Below, one piece after another: positions 1-11,525 of a DNA stretch of 64,000 bases. Location: contig JAGTJL010000001.1 in assembly GCA_020746875.1 (NCBI GenBank), positions 4,898,001 to 4,962,000 on the forward strand, written 5' to 3'. A program made the translations under genes and the position numbers. The notes under the pieces are model-generated. The model did no database searches, was not told the origin of the DNA, and saw nothing but the letters and a program-made list of their open reading frames with translations. How positions within the stretch are numbered: the first letter of the stretch is position 1; every line of letters begins with the position of its first letter. Source of the stretch: Rhexocercosporidium sp. MPI-PUGE-AT-0058 (taxonomy: Eukaryota > Ascomycota > Leotiomycetes > Helotiales).

Positions 1-426
1 TCACTTGGCAATTTGCCTTGGGGAGCTTGGCAGGAACGCCATCCAAGCCTCCGTGTTTGCAAGAACCTGGTGAGCCCAAGCCCAGAAGCAGCCCATCCCA
101 TGTCCAGCCGTGACGGTCAGATCAAAGTGATTTTCTCAAGTGCTGTTGTTTCCTCCTTTCCTACTTCCTTTTTCCTCCCATCCTATTCCTGCCTTTCTTC
201 TAATTATCCGCTACCAAACTTCTTTGAATTCTTCCAAACGGATAATTCACACTGGTTGCTGGTCGGCTTTACGTTCTTTACTTGCTGTGCAAATTGTTCA
301 TTACTTGCTTACCTTGTTTTACCTTCGAATACCTTTCTTGATCAATTCCCTCGACCGAAAGACATCAGACGATACCATCCATATACACCAACGACACTCT
401 TTTCATCAATATAATCTTCAATCAAC
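1..426. other. Upstream region of the GPI-protein gene
   Basis: No supported gene. The stretch is pyrimidine-rich on the + strand just before the start codon at 427, with long T/C runs around 140-200. This is common in fungal promoters and 5' leaders. The reading frames here are low-complexity and match no recognised family. Confidence 0.5.
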
Positions 427-2279
427 ATGTCGACTTATTTCTTCTCCAAGGCGGTGCTGCTGCTATGTTCGGTCCATCTGGCTGCTGCGAATATCATGAG
501 TCCAAAGAAAGGAGAATCAGTCGAATTGAATAAGGAATACGAAGTCAAGTGGGACACGAACGGACTAGAGGAACCTCTGAAGATGCACCTTGCACCCGGG
601 GGAGCCACAGACCTCAGCACAATCATCAGCGAGCTGAATCGTAAGTCCACAAGGGTCCATTCAGCCAGAATGGGAGTCGGCAGGATGTGTACTGACCAAG
701 ATTAGCAAGTGCACCAAATTCCGGATCCTGGAAGTGGAAGCCTTCGAGTTCTATCTCGCAACATGAGTCGTTCATGATAATCATAGTTGACCATGGTGGA
801 AAGTCGGTATATGGAGAGCCTTTCAAGATGTACGGATGGGAACAACAGCAGACATATCAGGCCGCTCCTCCAGTATCTACAGTTACTCCTCCAGCACACA
901 CGGTTTCGCCTCCACCTCCAGCTCACACGGTTGCCCCTCCACCTCCAGCTCATACGGTTGCACCTCCAGCTCACAGCACATTGGTAATCACCGAAATACA
1001 TTCCACGTCAACGGCAGCAGGAGTAGTGGTCGAGCCTCCTCCTCCAGCTCACAACACCATTGTGATTACGGAAATCCACTCCTCATCTTCGGTTGCAGCA
1101 CATAATACAATCGTCATTACCGAGATCCACTCGACTTCCACCGCTGCAGCTGTAGTCGAAACGTTTGCCCCAGTTGTGAGCACGGTCTTGGTCACTGAGA
1201 TTCATTCGTCCACCGGCATGGCCGTCGTCGAAACAATCGCTGCTCCAGTCGTCATCGAGAGTGCAATTGTTCACACTTCCATCATGATCAATACCCCTCC
1301 TCCGATTGCTCAAACCCAGACTCTCGCTGTTACGCACACTTCGGTCGTCCAGCATATCTCCCAAGTTGTGGTTACCTCGGCTGCGGCCCCAATTGTCAAT
1401 ACGATCCAACTCCCTCCCCTGATCCAAACACACCAAGTCGCTCCTATCATCAGCACCGAGATCGTTGCCCCAATCATCAAGACAGTATCTCAGGCCCCAT
1501 TGTTCACCACCGAGTATCAACAGCCAATCGTCAAGACCATTCTGGTTACTGAAACCCCTGCACCAATTGTGAAGAGTGTGTTCGTTCCTCCTCTCCTGGT
1601 AACCGAGAGTCAGCCACCAGTCATCATGACAGTTACCCAAGCCCCAATAATCACAACGATTGCTCAAGCTCCACAACTCGTCACTTCGATCCCGGCTCCT
1701 ATGCTCATCACCCAACAAGTGACAGAACTTAAGACAACCGCAGTAATCTCTCAAGCGATCGAAATCGTCGAGTCTCACCAGAACGCCATCTCTCTTACCG
1801 AGCTCATCACCGAGCACGTCAAAGCCACTGTCACTTCCCAGACAGTCGTTACGTCGACACCACTACCAGTAGCTAACACAATCGTGGTCACCCAGATCCA
1901 CTCCTCTTCCATCGCATTCACACCACCAGCGGTACACAACACCATTACTTCAACAGAGATCCACTCTTCCTCTATTATGATGAATCCTCCTCCAGCCCTT
2001 GCTACATCTGCCCCATTCTTGAATTCCACATCCGTAGAGGTGGCAGCGAGCTCCCTCACCACTCTCCCAGTAGGACTTCCATCTACCCTCGCGACCTCCA
2101 CGACGGCAGTGCCCGCCCTGCCCCAATCAGGATTCACATCCTCCTTCACGATGGGCTCCGCCTCTGGAACAGGCGTTGGTGCTCCACCCGCGGAATTCAC
2201 CGGCGCGGCATACAAGATGAACGCTCTCTCTGGCGGAGTCTGGGCCGCGGTCGGTGGAATGGCACTGTTGATAATGTAA
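427..2279 (+). CDS. GPI-anchored cell-wall protein, Kre9/KNH-type domain
   Basis: Two exons, 427-640 and 706-2279 (595 aa); the intron has GTAAGT, a CTGAC branch site and TTAG. Residues 1-20 form a signal peptide (KAVLLLCSVHLAAA). Residues about 21-125 match the Ser/Thr-rich GPI-anchored membrane (Kre9/KNH) domain: a start like NIMSPKKGESVELNKEYEVKW, then the 'NSGSWKW' core after splicing and the closing 'SVYGEPFKMYG'. A roughly 440-residue Pro/Val/Thr/Ser-rich stalk follows, with Pro-rich 'PPPAHTV' repeats and recurring 'TEIHS' motifs. The C-terminus has a short hydrophobic tail (GGVWAAVGGMALLIM), typical of a GPI-attachment signal. It is probably a wall- or membrane-bound mannoprotein. Family members have been linked to beta-1,6-glucan assembly, but enzymatic activity is not established. 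Splicing joins both halves of the domain, which strongly supports the model. Confidence 0.85.
978..1990 (+). repeat. Coding repeat: TEIHS motifs in the stalk
   Basis: At least six copies of a (V/I/S)T(E/Q)IHSS/T motif are encoded. Four lie in a tight block (about 978-1230) and two about 650 bases downstream (about 1880-1980), each usually preceded by 'HNTI' or 'STL/STV'. Between the blocks the sequence consists of degenerate 'API(V/I)xT' units. Copies are diverged at DNA level, so this is an old amplification. Confidence 0.7.
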
Positions 2280-2708
2280 TTTCTTTGAGTCTCTTGGGCA
2301 TGGCTGGAGTAATTAGGTTTGGACCGAATGAAAACATCGGATGTCATTAAATGAACCTGGGGTCGGAAGTGGGGACGGACGTGAGAGAGAGAGAGAGAGA
2401 GAGAGATAGAATAGATATGATATCGTGAACGGGTTGTTCTCTTGGACATCTTTGCCAATTGATTTGGTTTTTCGTAGAAGATGCAAAATCGATTTCCTTC
2501 GAGATGTATATATAATGAATGATATTCGGAAATGCTCGAGTTTCCAATGAAACGGTCTCAGTTGCATTGATCCGTAAGTGAGAAGATGAGATGCACAGTG
2601 TTGCGTCAAGCTAGTGTTCTTGAACGATACTTGACAAAGCTGCGCTTGAGATATTGATCTAGACATGTACGCGCAGAAGTAGGATGGTACTTCGAGTCTC
2701 GCCTGAAG
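2280..2708. other. Intergenic region between convergent genes
   Basis: 3' flank of both the GPI-protein gene and the CorA-like gene. It holds a (GA)12 microsatellite at about 2383-2406. No gene is supported. Confidence 0.5.
2383..2406. repeat. (GA)n microsatellite
   Basis: About twelve uninterrupted GA units in the intergenic spacer. Simple-sequence repeat, with no function implied. Confidence 0.9.
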
Positions 2709-5700
2709 TCAGACATAGCTCCCCTTATTCCCATACATTGTATTCGACCTTCGGGGCCTCTCGAAGGCCATCTCATCATACCTATTCCTCCTCTCTACGG
2801 CCTCATACTGCTGTTTTACCACTTCATGGCTCCGCGGATGCCTTTTCCACATGTTCTTCAAGCCCTCTTGGAAGTTATTCAGCTCGCCTGCCCAAGCCAA
2901 GCACACGGCAATGACCAAAATAGTCAATGGGAGTGCTGTTGCCCAGTAAACCCATTGTCCAAATGACATATCGCGCACGTCGGATGTGTTCATGCCCATG
3001 ATACCGGCGACAGTACCGAGAGGGAGAAAGATAATGGTGACGATAGTGAAGGCGTATATTGCTGCTTCTTGTCGATCTTTGTTGGAGTCGATCTTTTGGA
3101 TGTTCTATATTTCAAATTAGCTCCCTCTCGTCATAGTAAATGTATGGATTTGAATCATACCCAGTCTCCAAGCTCCAATGCGATCTCACGCATCTCACTA
3201 AATCCCCTGATACGATTCTCCACTAGAGCAATGTTGTCTTGGATGATAATGCTTTGCACCCCTGTTGATTCTGAAGGAAGAATGTGTCCTCCAGTGCGGG
3301 GTGAAGGACGTCGTGCGTCAGCATACTCTGCATCCTCACGAGCACCTAGCCGAGATGCACCGAAGCCTCGCTGGGCTTGTTTAAGAATGTATTGCTGAGC
3401 TTCCAATGTTTCGCTGATCACTTCAATTTCTTGCTTAAAGCAAACAATTCGGTCTTGATGACTGCGGTCTAGGGGGTTGCTTTCGATATCCGATTGCTGA
3501 TACCTTGTCAGGTCATCTGTCTACAAGCTTTCTCTGAGTCTACTTACCAGTGTTTTGAGATACTCTAGGTATGCGTCTGAGATGTCTGCAGCCGAACCAT
3601 TATCGCCCCGGGATAGCTGGAAGGCAATCAATGATGCGAATTCGAAGGGCGAGAACACTGCGTAGTTGGACAATTCAACCTTCGATACGTTTGAAATGAC
3701 CTTTTTGATTCCTAGATCGATGAGATCATGACATGTGGTCATCTGGCTATCAAAAAGCCGTATATCCCGAATGGAAAATGTCATTGCCAAGACCAAGTGT
3801 AGCCATGCGGTCGTAAGCTCCTCTGGTATGGGAATGTCAGATCGATCTGCCCAGGGAACATGTGATAGGTAGTCCTTAAACGAAGATGTGCTTTTAATGA
3901 TCAGTCTAAGCCAGTCGAATATCTCAGTCAAGTCCCGGTCGACTTGCGTGAGGCGATTCGATACAGCCTCCGATGGGGTTGGCATAGACTAACAGGCTAT
4001 GAGTACGATATTCAAAGCAAGACAGTGTGGAAATACATACCTGGATGAAGCGAAAAATAGCACCCCAGAACTTGGGGGTTGTTGGAGCCTGGGAATCAGG
4101 AGGTAGGAAGAACATGAACAGCAACTCTGCAGCGTTCAGAACACCGATTAAAGTCTCATAGCGTGCAATGATATTTTCTTCAGTTGAGCTAGCATCCGGC
4201 TTCAATTTGAAGATAAGGTCGTAGATATCTGATCTATCTCCGACCAAGGAAGGGCACCGGTTGTATGTCAAGCGGTGATTCAGACTGGTTTCCTTGCTCA
4301 GGTAAATGTCAATCTCGGCCAGATCACCCTCAAGGCCTGGACTCTCAAAGCCCGAAAGCAAGTAGTCGACATTGGCTGCCGAAATGCCTGAACTGGCGCC
4401 CCGGGTTTCATTGCGAGAGTTGAGCCAAGTGAAAACGTGGAATTCATCTTTAGGCTGGTCTGTGGTTTTTTTGCGTGCTCTGTGATCGTTGTCCGTTGAC
4501 CGGAGGTTCGAGCCCTTGTTGGAAGGCACACCATCTCCTTGTGCACTGGTGTTATCCCTGGTACCTCTCGGGGACCTTCTTCATACAAGAGACGACCTTT
4601 CGCAGGCTCCGACTTTGTAGATATCCTCCTGATGTCAGTGTGGAGTTTATTAATAGGGCAAAGAGGCGCATACTGAAAATCCACCATGAGTCGCACGGTT
4701 GTCTTCTTCGCAAGTGCCAGGATCCTTGGCCACTCTGAAGCCGTGACTGCTTTCTCATTGTACTTGACCTCGACTTGGAGTGGCCAATAGTCCCGGAAGT
4801 GAGACACAAAACCCTGTAGAATACATAATCAGTTGAGGAAATTCCGAAAGAAGGCATTTGCTTACAAACCAAGATTGGCATTCTTCCAGAGGCAGAGACC
4901 ACAGCAAAGAGCTTTTGGTTGAAACGAGAATATTTGAGGAATTTAGGGACGATTGGATCTGAGTGTTTGGAATGACCGAGATAAGGTCCCCTTGCAGAGA
5001 AGTCATCGGTAGCCTAGCGCATGAGACGACCAAGGCTGAAAGAGTCAGCAGCAAACACCGAAATAGACCGTCCGCGATCCTACAGGAAGAAACTCACAGT
5101 CGCTGAGAATGAGAAACCAGACCTGAGCGATATGAAAGCAGTGTTCAGGTGGTATATTCGGCAAATGGCACACCGCCTGTTGCATGTCTCTTGCTTTCTG
5201 GACCAAAGCGAATCTGGCTTGCAGGAGAGTCCTCATGGGATGTGAGGATGTTCTGAGGCCTGAAGGCGCTGCGTATTTCTCCATGCAAAAATATGGAATG
5301 CAGAGCCAAGAAATCGTTCTTGCTTTGGAAGCTACTGGCCGTTTCTCTACTGCCACAGTTTCCTGTAGAAACGCAGGGACCATAAATCTTGTCTTTACTT
5401 TCGTCGAAGTTTGTAAAGGCTTATCATAACCCTTCTTCGCACGTCCAAGAATTTTGGCGATAGCAGCCGTTTCAGAGTCTGTCAATCCAGGAATGTTGAG
5501 CGTGTTGTACTGAATCTAGGTAAATACAGTGAAAACAAGACGTGAAGACCACCTTACCTCGAAACTGTCGAGGTCCATGTTTTTGTCCTCAAAGTGGCTG
5601 ATGTTGTCAATTACCGCAGATGATCTGAGATTGGACCAAAACTTACACCCATCTGTAAACTGGGGCGACGCCTTTGTTCCGTTGAGGAACAGCATCAGGT

Positions 5701-7547
5701 ATGAGATTCAACTGTACTGCATGAGATCCCCCAATGACGCTATCCCCGACATATCGAGATTGAAGCACATGATAAGTTCTTCCCGACTCGGACTTTGGCT
5801 TCGGTGACGGTCCGTCGTCTGGTCCATTCTTCTCTGACAAATCAGACACGTCAGATGTTGAGCTTATGATACTCTCGGTTCCAGGTAGATTCTTGCTGTG
5901 GCGTGAAAGAGAAAATGAGTACGCTTCAGGAACAAAGCCTATATCAGGTTCTCCTAATCGGCATAGCAAGCCGTCGTAATCCTCATGATTGTAGTCATCT
6001 TTAATTTGATTGTTGATGAGGACTGGTGCGACGGACGGTGCTTTCAATCGACTTTGAGCTCGGCTCCGACTTCTCGAGTAAGCCGGTGGACCAAACTTGG
6101 GAATGTCGGCGTTTTCGCGTTCATAGCGGACATCGTCGTCATCGTAATCATTGTAGATACGATTGTTGATGATTACGGGCGCTGCTGCTGTTGGTGGAGG
6201 AGGTGTGCGGGATCTGGACCTAATTCGCCTTCGAGTTCTGCTCGAAACAAAGTCTTCGTCGTCAGATTCATTGTAGATGCGATTATTGATGATGATCGGG
6301 GCTGGTGGTGGTGGTGAAGCCCGAGATCGACTACGACCAGAGATTTTTGGGGTGAAATCATTACTAGGACGAGGGCTGTAAGGGCTGTATCTGGGCACTG
6401 CATACGTGCTGGGAACAAGATAAGGGTTTCTTTCTCTTTCCAGTCGGATGTCAATCTCGTCTTCGTCATCGTATGTAGTTGAGCGCCGACGACGAGGCGA
6501 ACGATACCTCTCTCGATGGTACGAGCGAGGAGCGGAATACGTGTCTCCTAGAAATGCCGTTCGCGGGTAGAAATCATCCTCGTAGTAGTCCTCATGAGTT
6601 GGTTTGCGGGCTAGCAGATACTGACGTTCAAGTTCTCTCATAGACTCGCGACCCCTTCGAGCTCTGATATCCAGTCCATCGTCAGAATCATATCTGCTTC
6701 CGCTACGCGATGGCACTGGACGAGGACGAGTGGCCGGCTCGAATGGAGTTCTCGGCCGACGTCCATCTCGAGTTCGTACGTCGACTTCCTCGTCGTCGTC
6801 ATAATCTGCAGCGAATCGGGGCCGGACTGGGCGGGCAGAGGCACTATGTCGAGGCTCATAATGTGAACTTGGAGGGTCTACTAGATCCCGTCGAATTCGA
6901 ATATCTATATCCTCTTCATTATAGTATTCTAAGCCTTCAGCTTCATCAGCCCGAGACCGCCTAAAATAGTTAGGCAAGTCGACAGTATCCTCTTCGCTGT
7001 AATGGCTCGCTCTGGCTTCTGGGTACGTGGCATTCGAGGCTTTGTTGTCTCGGATATTGACTCGAGGAGACAATGAACGCTCTCTTGCACTAGTCGCGGC
7101 AATCTCATCACGACTGCGTCGTGTCTCGCTTGCTGATGGTCTCCCATCCGGAGATGATGACGAATTTTGTCTCTCGCGGCTGGTCTCTGTGGCTAGAGGA
7201 TCTCGGATTGGAGATGGCGATGATGTCTGTCTCCCATGTTCACCGAGGAATGATCTGCCTCCTCGACCAGCCCTTTCTTCTGGTCTCTTCTTGTCTGGGG
7301 ATGGTCGATCACGTGAATCTCCCCGGAATGGCCTTCTCCGACTTATTGAGTGATCCCCCGACCCCGTCACCGGGCTGGCAAACCGTACAGGTAGAGTTGG
7401 GTTGCGGCGTGGGACTGTTTGGGGAGTAGGAGATGGCCCTGCTATCGGTTGTTCGGGAAGTGGTGGTTGATCTGAGATGAAGGCTTGATTGAATTCCTCG
7501 GGACGGGTCTCTTCCTCGGCTTCGTCGGTCACGTAAGGTTCCGGCAT
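2709..7547 (-). CDS. CorA-like Mg2+ transporter-family protein with long disordered arm
   Basis: Nine exons fit with consistent phase: 7547-5647, 5597-5558, 5515-5098, 5035-4866, 4813-4565, 4514-4041, 3988-3548, 3496-3161, 3104-2709 (1474 aa). Residues 1-634 are disordered, rich in Arg/Asp/Glu/Ser/Pro, with two families of acidic repeats. The middle contains conserved blocks seen in fungal CorA-like proteins (ISWLCIPYF, 'RTLLQARFALV', 'RDMQQAVCHLP'). The last exons encode a long helix, TM1 (YAFTIVTIIFLPLGTVAGIM) ending in the hallmark GMN motif, TM2 (TALPLTILVIAVCLAWA) and a basic tail. CorA proteins pass Mg2+ as pentamers. Here the usual acidic loop after GMN is 'TSDVRDM', so transport itself is unproven. 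The 50-nt fifth intron (4564-4515) is the least certain. The gene is divergent from the monooxygenase at 8211. Confidence 0.85.
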
Positions 7548-8210
7548 AGCGAAGCGAAAGTAAACACGGAAACGGGCGTGGAGTGAGGAGATCTAGCAAG
7601 AACGACAATTCTTGAAAATGATGTGAAAATGAAATCGATGAGGACCCGACTAGGTTGTAGGTCAGCTCCGAACACTAGCAAGGTTGATGACCCATGCCTT
7701 CCGAAAGAGTTCTACACGCCACGTGATCGATGCAAATACCTACAGGACAGAAGCCTAGCTGTATGTACTTGGGTAATATTTCATAAGCTTGATCTTGCCT
7801 TCATCAGCTTCTTATTCCGAGTATGAGTGGCATCCAATCCAATCCATAATTAGGTACTTCCGCGAGTTGTCTTTCGTGTGATTGTGTATTGATCCTGCGG
7901 CACAGTATCAAGCGAAGCCCGGCCCCGAAGTCTCGGATCCGAGATCACCCCCCGAAGTCAACCGGACTTAACTCCAAAGACTGGAGATGGAAGTACAACC
8001 GATGCTTAGTCGCTCTTTGGGGGTTCTTAAGATACAGTCATATTATTCTAAATCTTCATACCCCAAGTCAAATCTCAACCTTAAAAGCCACTGACTCCCG
8101 CAAAGATTGACAGCTCTATCCAGACACAACAAAGGTCCCGAAATCAGGACATACGCCTCGTTCATATTTTCCCCCAAAGTTCACGTCAACGTCACTTCCC
8201 AATTTTCAAG
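7548..8210. promoter_or_regulatory. Shared divergent promoter region
   Basis: A 663-base gap between the start codons of the CorA-like gene (minus) and the monooxygenase (plus). No ORF is supported. Regulation of both genes must be read from here, but I cannot assign specific factor sites. Confidence 0.5.
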
Positions 8211-9516
8211 ATGAGTTACTCGAAGCCGCATAACATTGCTATCATCGGTGCCGGCCTAGCAGTAAGTGATGTCTCCCTTTCTTCGAACCACCTACTCACC
8301 CAACTAGGGTCTAACTCTATCCCTCGCCCTCCACGCCCGCGCGATCCCCTCCACGATCTACGAGCTCCGCAACCCGGAAATCCACACAGAGGGCGCCCTC
8401 ATGCTCGGTCCCAACGCCCTCTCCATCCTAAACTCTCTGGGAATCTACGAGCGCATCAAGGACCATGGATACCTCTTCTCCAAACTCATCTATAAAGACG
8501 ACCAGAATAACTTCCTCGACGAGTATTACCTCGGCGACGAGAAGCTCTTCGGCTTCAATGCCTTGCGCGTCTATCGCGAAGTCCTCCTTCGTGAACTCAG
8601 AAGTGCTGCAAAGGAGAGGGGTATCGATGTGCAATATAATCGGAAGTTCGCCAAGGTCGTAAGCGAGGACGAGAACGGCGTTGTGTTTGAGTTTGCGGAT
8701 GGTACGAGGGAGACAGCAAGTATGCTCATCGGAGCTGATGGGATCCATTCCAAAGTCCGACAGTACACTCATCCTGCCATCAAGCCAATCTACAGCGGTT
8801 TTCTAGCCGTCACCTCGGCAGTCGAAACAGCCAAGCTACGGTTCCCGGAACCGGACTATCCGCTCGTGAGCTCCATTCACGGCCAACACGGTGCATTTGT
8901 CTTCGCTGCTCAAAACCCAGAAGCGTCAGAGATGCTAGTCGGCACGCAGAAAAAATTCCCCGAGCAAGACAGAGCGGGGTGGGATCGTCTCCGATCCGAC
9001 CAAGAAGAACTGAAGAACATGTTCCAGGCCAACAAAGCTCACTGGCCTGATCTGGTACAGTCGGCAATGGAAAATATGATGGAGGATCGCATGTCTATCT
9101 GGCCTTACTACGTCGTTCCGCATCTCGATACCTGGTCTTCGCCTCAGCTGAGAGTTGTGATTCTCGGGGATGCCGCACATGCAATTCCACCTAATGCTGG
9201 ACAAGGTGCCAGCCAGGCTTTTGAAGATGTATTTTCGTTGGCCCTTTTGTTATCAAAGATTGGTGGAGAAGTTAAGATGGATGCTGCGTTGGAGTTCTGG
9301 CAGGAATATCGGGTCGAGAGGGTTCAGAAGGTGTTAGCTCTGACGATGAAGTTGAACCAGAAATCACTACCCGCTGCGGAGAGGGCGAAGCTTGGTGATG
9401 CAGAGGTGGTGTTCAAGGATATCGCTGGAGGACCAGAGCAGCAGAGGTGGCTGTATGAACCGAAGATTGAGAAGCATGTCATAGAATGGGTAAAGGAACA
9501 AGTGGAGAAGAAATAA
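8211..9516 (+). CDS. FAD-dependent monooxygenase (salicylate hydroxylase-like)
   Basis: Two exons, 8211-8261 and 8308-9516 (419 aa), joined in phase 0. The splice restores the dinucleotide-binding motif 'IIGAGLAGLTLSLAL'. Other group A flavoprotein hydroxylase motifs are present: the 'LIGADGIHSKVR' DG motif near residue 185, and 'VVILGDAAHAIPPNAGQGAS' (GD motif, FAD ribityl contact) near residue 320. The length is normal for the family. These enzymes use NAD(P)H and O2 to hydroxylate aromatic or similar substrates. The substrate cannot be read from sequence. There is no signal peptide and no C-terminal membrane anchor, so it is probably cytosolic. No biosynthetic backbone gene (PKS/NRPS) is adjacent, so a role in secondary metabolism is not indicated. 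Confidence 0.9.
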
Positions 9517-9863
9517 GCAGCGTGCAAGCACTGCTTTTTATTGGAACGCAAAGACATTTTCAAAGTCTGATTCGGAAAAGAGCTTTATCCTCTTGGTGGG
9601 AATATTGCTCATAAGATTCTTTGTAGAGCAGCAGTTACAAGTCTACAGCCGCGGAGAACCCTTGATATTCTCACATAGAAACTCTTTCCGTGCCACACCC
9701 CAGCATGCTGCCGACCCAAAAGGATCTACCATCAGCCTTGCTCGGCAGTTTGCTAAACCGGCAACAACATAGTATACACGAGATCTCCACCAGCGACCCT
9801 GCAGGCTATATATAGAATGACCATCTCGCCCGTTTTCGTCCAGCAGCGAGCGGAGTGGCTTTT
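9517..9863. other. Short spacer between convergent genes
   Basis: 3' ends of the monooxygenase and the four-helix membrane protein meet here. No gene is supported. Confidence 0.45.
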
Positions 9864-10834
9864 TCACAAATCCACACATCGTCCCTCCCCAACCGGATAA
9901 ATAGGTACAGACGTCGGCGGACTCGGACGGGCCGCACGACGACTGGCAGCGAGCTGCGCACAGCAGTTGCAAGAATGGTGACGAAATCGCTTCGTGATCG
10001 TAATATTGAAGTCAAATTGAAAGATGCTGAACTTCATGTTGCTTGGTCTCCTCCAAGGTCTGAGAATGAGCAACGCTAAGTGTATAAAACTATTCGATGT
10101 CAGTAACACAACTCCACCAGTTTGGATCAAGAAAGACGTAGGTCAAGGGCTTGGAGTGAGATAGGTGCGGGAATGCGTACCTCAGGATGAATCCAAATAC
10201 TGTACCGATGATGATCAGGATCTTCTCTCCCTTGACCAAGCCAAGACATTTATTGTAATAAATACACCAGTTCTGGCTTGGGTACCCAATGGTAACAGCA
10301 TAAATAGCCATTGGGAAGAGGATGCTCACGAGCATGAGATCGATGAAAGCGCTCAAAGCAACTGGCATCGGCTTTCTGACATTTCGAAGTGATGATAGGA
10401 AACAGAACAAAGTCTATTCGGGTTAGATTTTACATTTATTTTGCGCCACGGGAATGGGGATGGGAACAACGAACTGTGATAGATAAAATTGTGAGGCCAA
10501 TTGCAGTCTCTCCAGTGGTATGATGGTTTGTACCTGATCTCCAGCTTTGTGGACCTGAGAATTTCCCCGCCGGGACTATGATGAGGGCAGTGATGAGCAC
10601 CAGAAAGCCCAAAGCCGAGATGCATAGACTGATTTTCGTGAGGGTATTAATGGCACGGGAATGTTGGACAGCTGGATTTTTTGCAGGGAGAATCACTTTG
10701 GATGAGTGAGGCCGAAGGTCTGGAGATTCATGCTCTTCAGGTGTGGGATGAGTACTCGAATTTGAATCGTCATCATAGAGGTCGTCGTTCGCCAGGAGAC
10801 CCGCGCTCTCTTCGAAATCGCGAGATCCAGCCAT
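9864..10834 (-). CDS. Predicted four-transmembrane protein, unknown function
   Basis: Three exons, 10834-10475, 10413-10181, 10089-9864 (272 aa), phase-consistent. Splice donors are GTTCGT and GTACGC, and both introns end in GAATAG. The N-terminal 70 residues are acidic and disordered. Four hydrophobic segments follow: 'SLCISALGFLVLITALIIV', 'AIGLTILSITTLFCFLSSL' (formed across intron 1), 'VALSAFIDLMLVSILFPMAI' and 'ILIIIGTVFGFILSFIHLAL' (formed across intron 2). A loop carries 'YPSQNWCIYYNKC'. The C-terminus is basic. The recovery of complete membrane helices across both splices supports the model. An upstream in-frame Met would extend the protein by 48 residues, but the chosen Met gives the normal acidic start. 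I do not recognise a named family. Confidence 0.65.
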
Positions 10835-11525
10835 CTCGTGGCGTGAGAATACGAAAACGGAATCGAGCTTCGTGATGCGGTAAAAGGTTGATATGGGAAT
10901 GGCTACGAGACGGTGTATTGATCTCAATGGCTTCCCTACGTCAATAACCAACGTTCGGGGAGTCCGCTGAGAAGACATTCGAGTGTATTTCTTGTTTACA
11001 GAAGAAACATTAAAGTGCTGCCTAAGGGACCGTACATGATCACGTGTGAGGCACAGCAGTTCCAATGGGTCGCTCGAAACGCGATGGCCAATTGAAGTTT
11101 GGAATTCCTGCGGTTCTGACGTGAAACTGCTGGGAACGCGTGGTTTTGACTGCTTTGGGATGTTACCCCTGAGTAGACCCGCTTAGATTCAGATGCGGTG
11201 GCATTTCGCGCCAATCACCAACCGGGAACAAAAACATCATGACCACCAAATCATGGGGAATGTGGATCCCCTGTATCGTCTGTAAGTTTCCTAAATCGGC
11301 CGAGGACAGACTTGGCTCGCTTGGGTCGAAAACAAATAAGTAATCAGTTCATCAACGTCTGAAAGATATTGGCAACATCAGAAGTGTTTTGATATACTCA
11401 TGAACTAAGACAATTAAATTGCGATAGCGGAGGAAAGAGAAATAGCAGAATGAACGACCTGTTGCAATGAATAAATGAAAAACTATATCTCAAGATCATG
11501 CAGCGAACGAGGACTACTTGCTAGA
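10835..11525. other. Intergenic region
   Basis: 5' flank of the four-helix membrane protein and 3' flank of the F-box gene. No gene is supported. Confidence 0.45.

Noticed and set aside
1083..2458. Two long minus-strand ORFs (244 and 227 aa) opposite the GPI-protein gene
   Set aside because: They are antisense shadows of the repetitive Val/Thr/Pro-coding exon. They have no domain, signal or splice logic of their own.
7027..7353. Plus-strand ORFs opposite the CorA-like arm
   Set aside because: Antisense of an Arg/Ser/Asp-rich disordered region, which generates open frames by composition.
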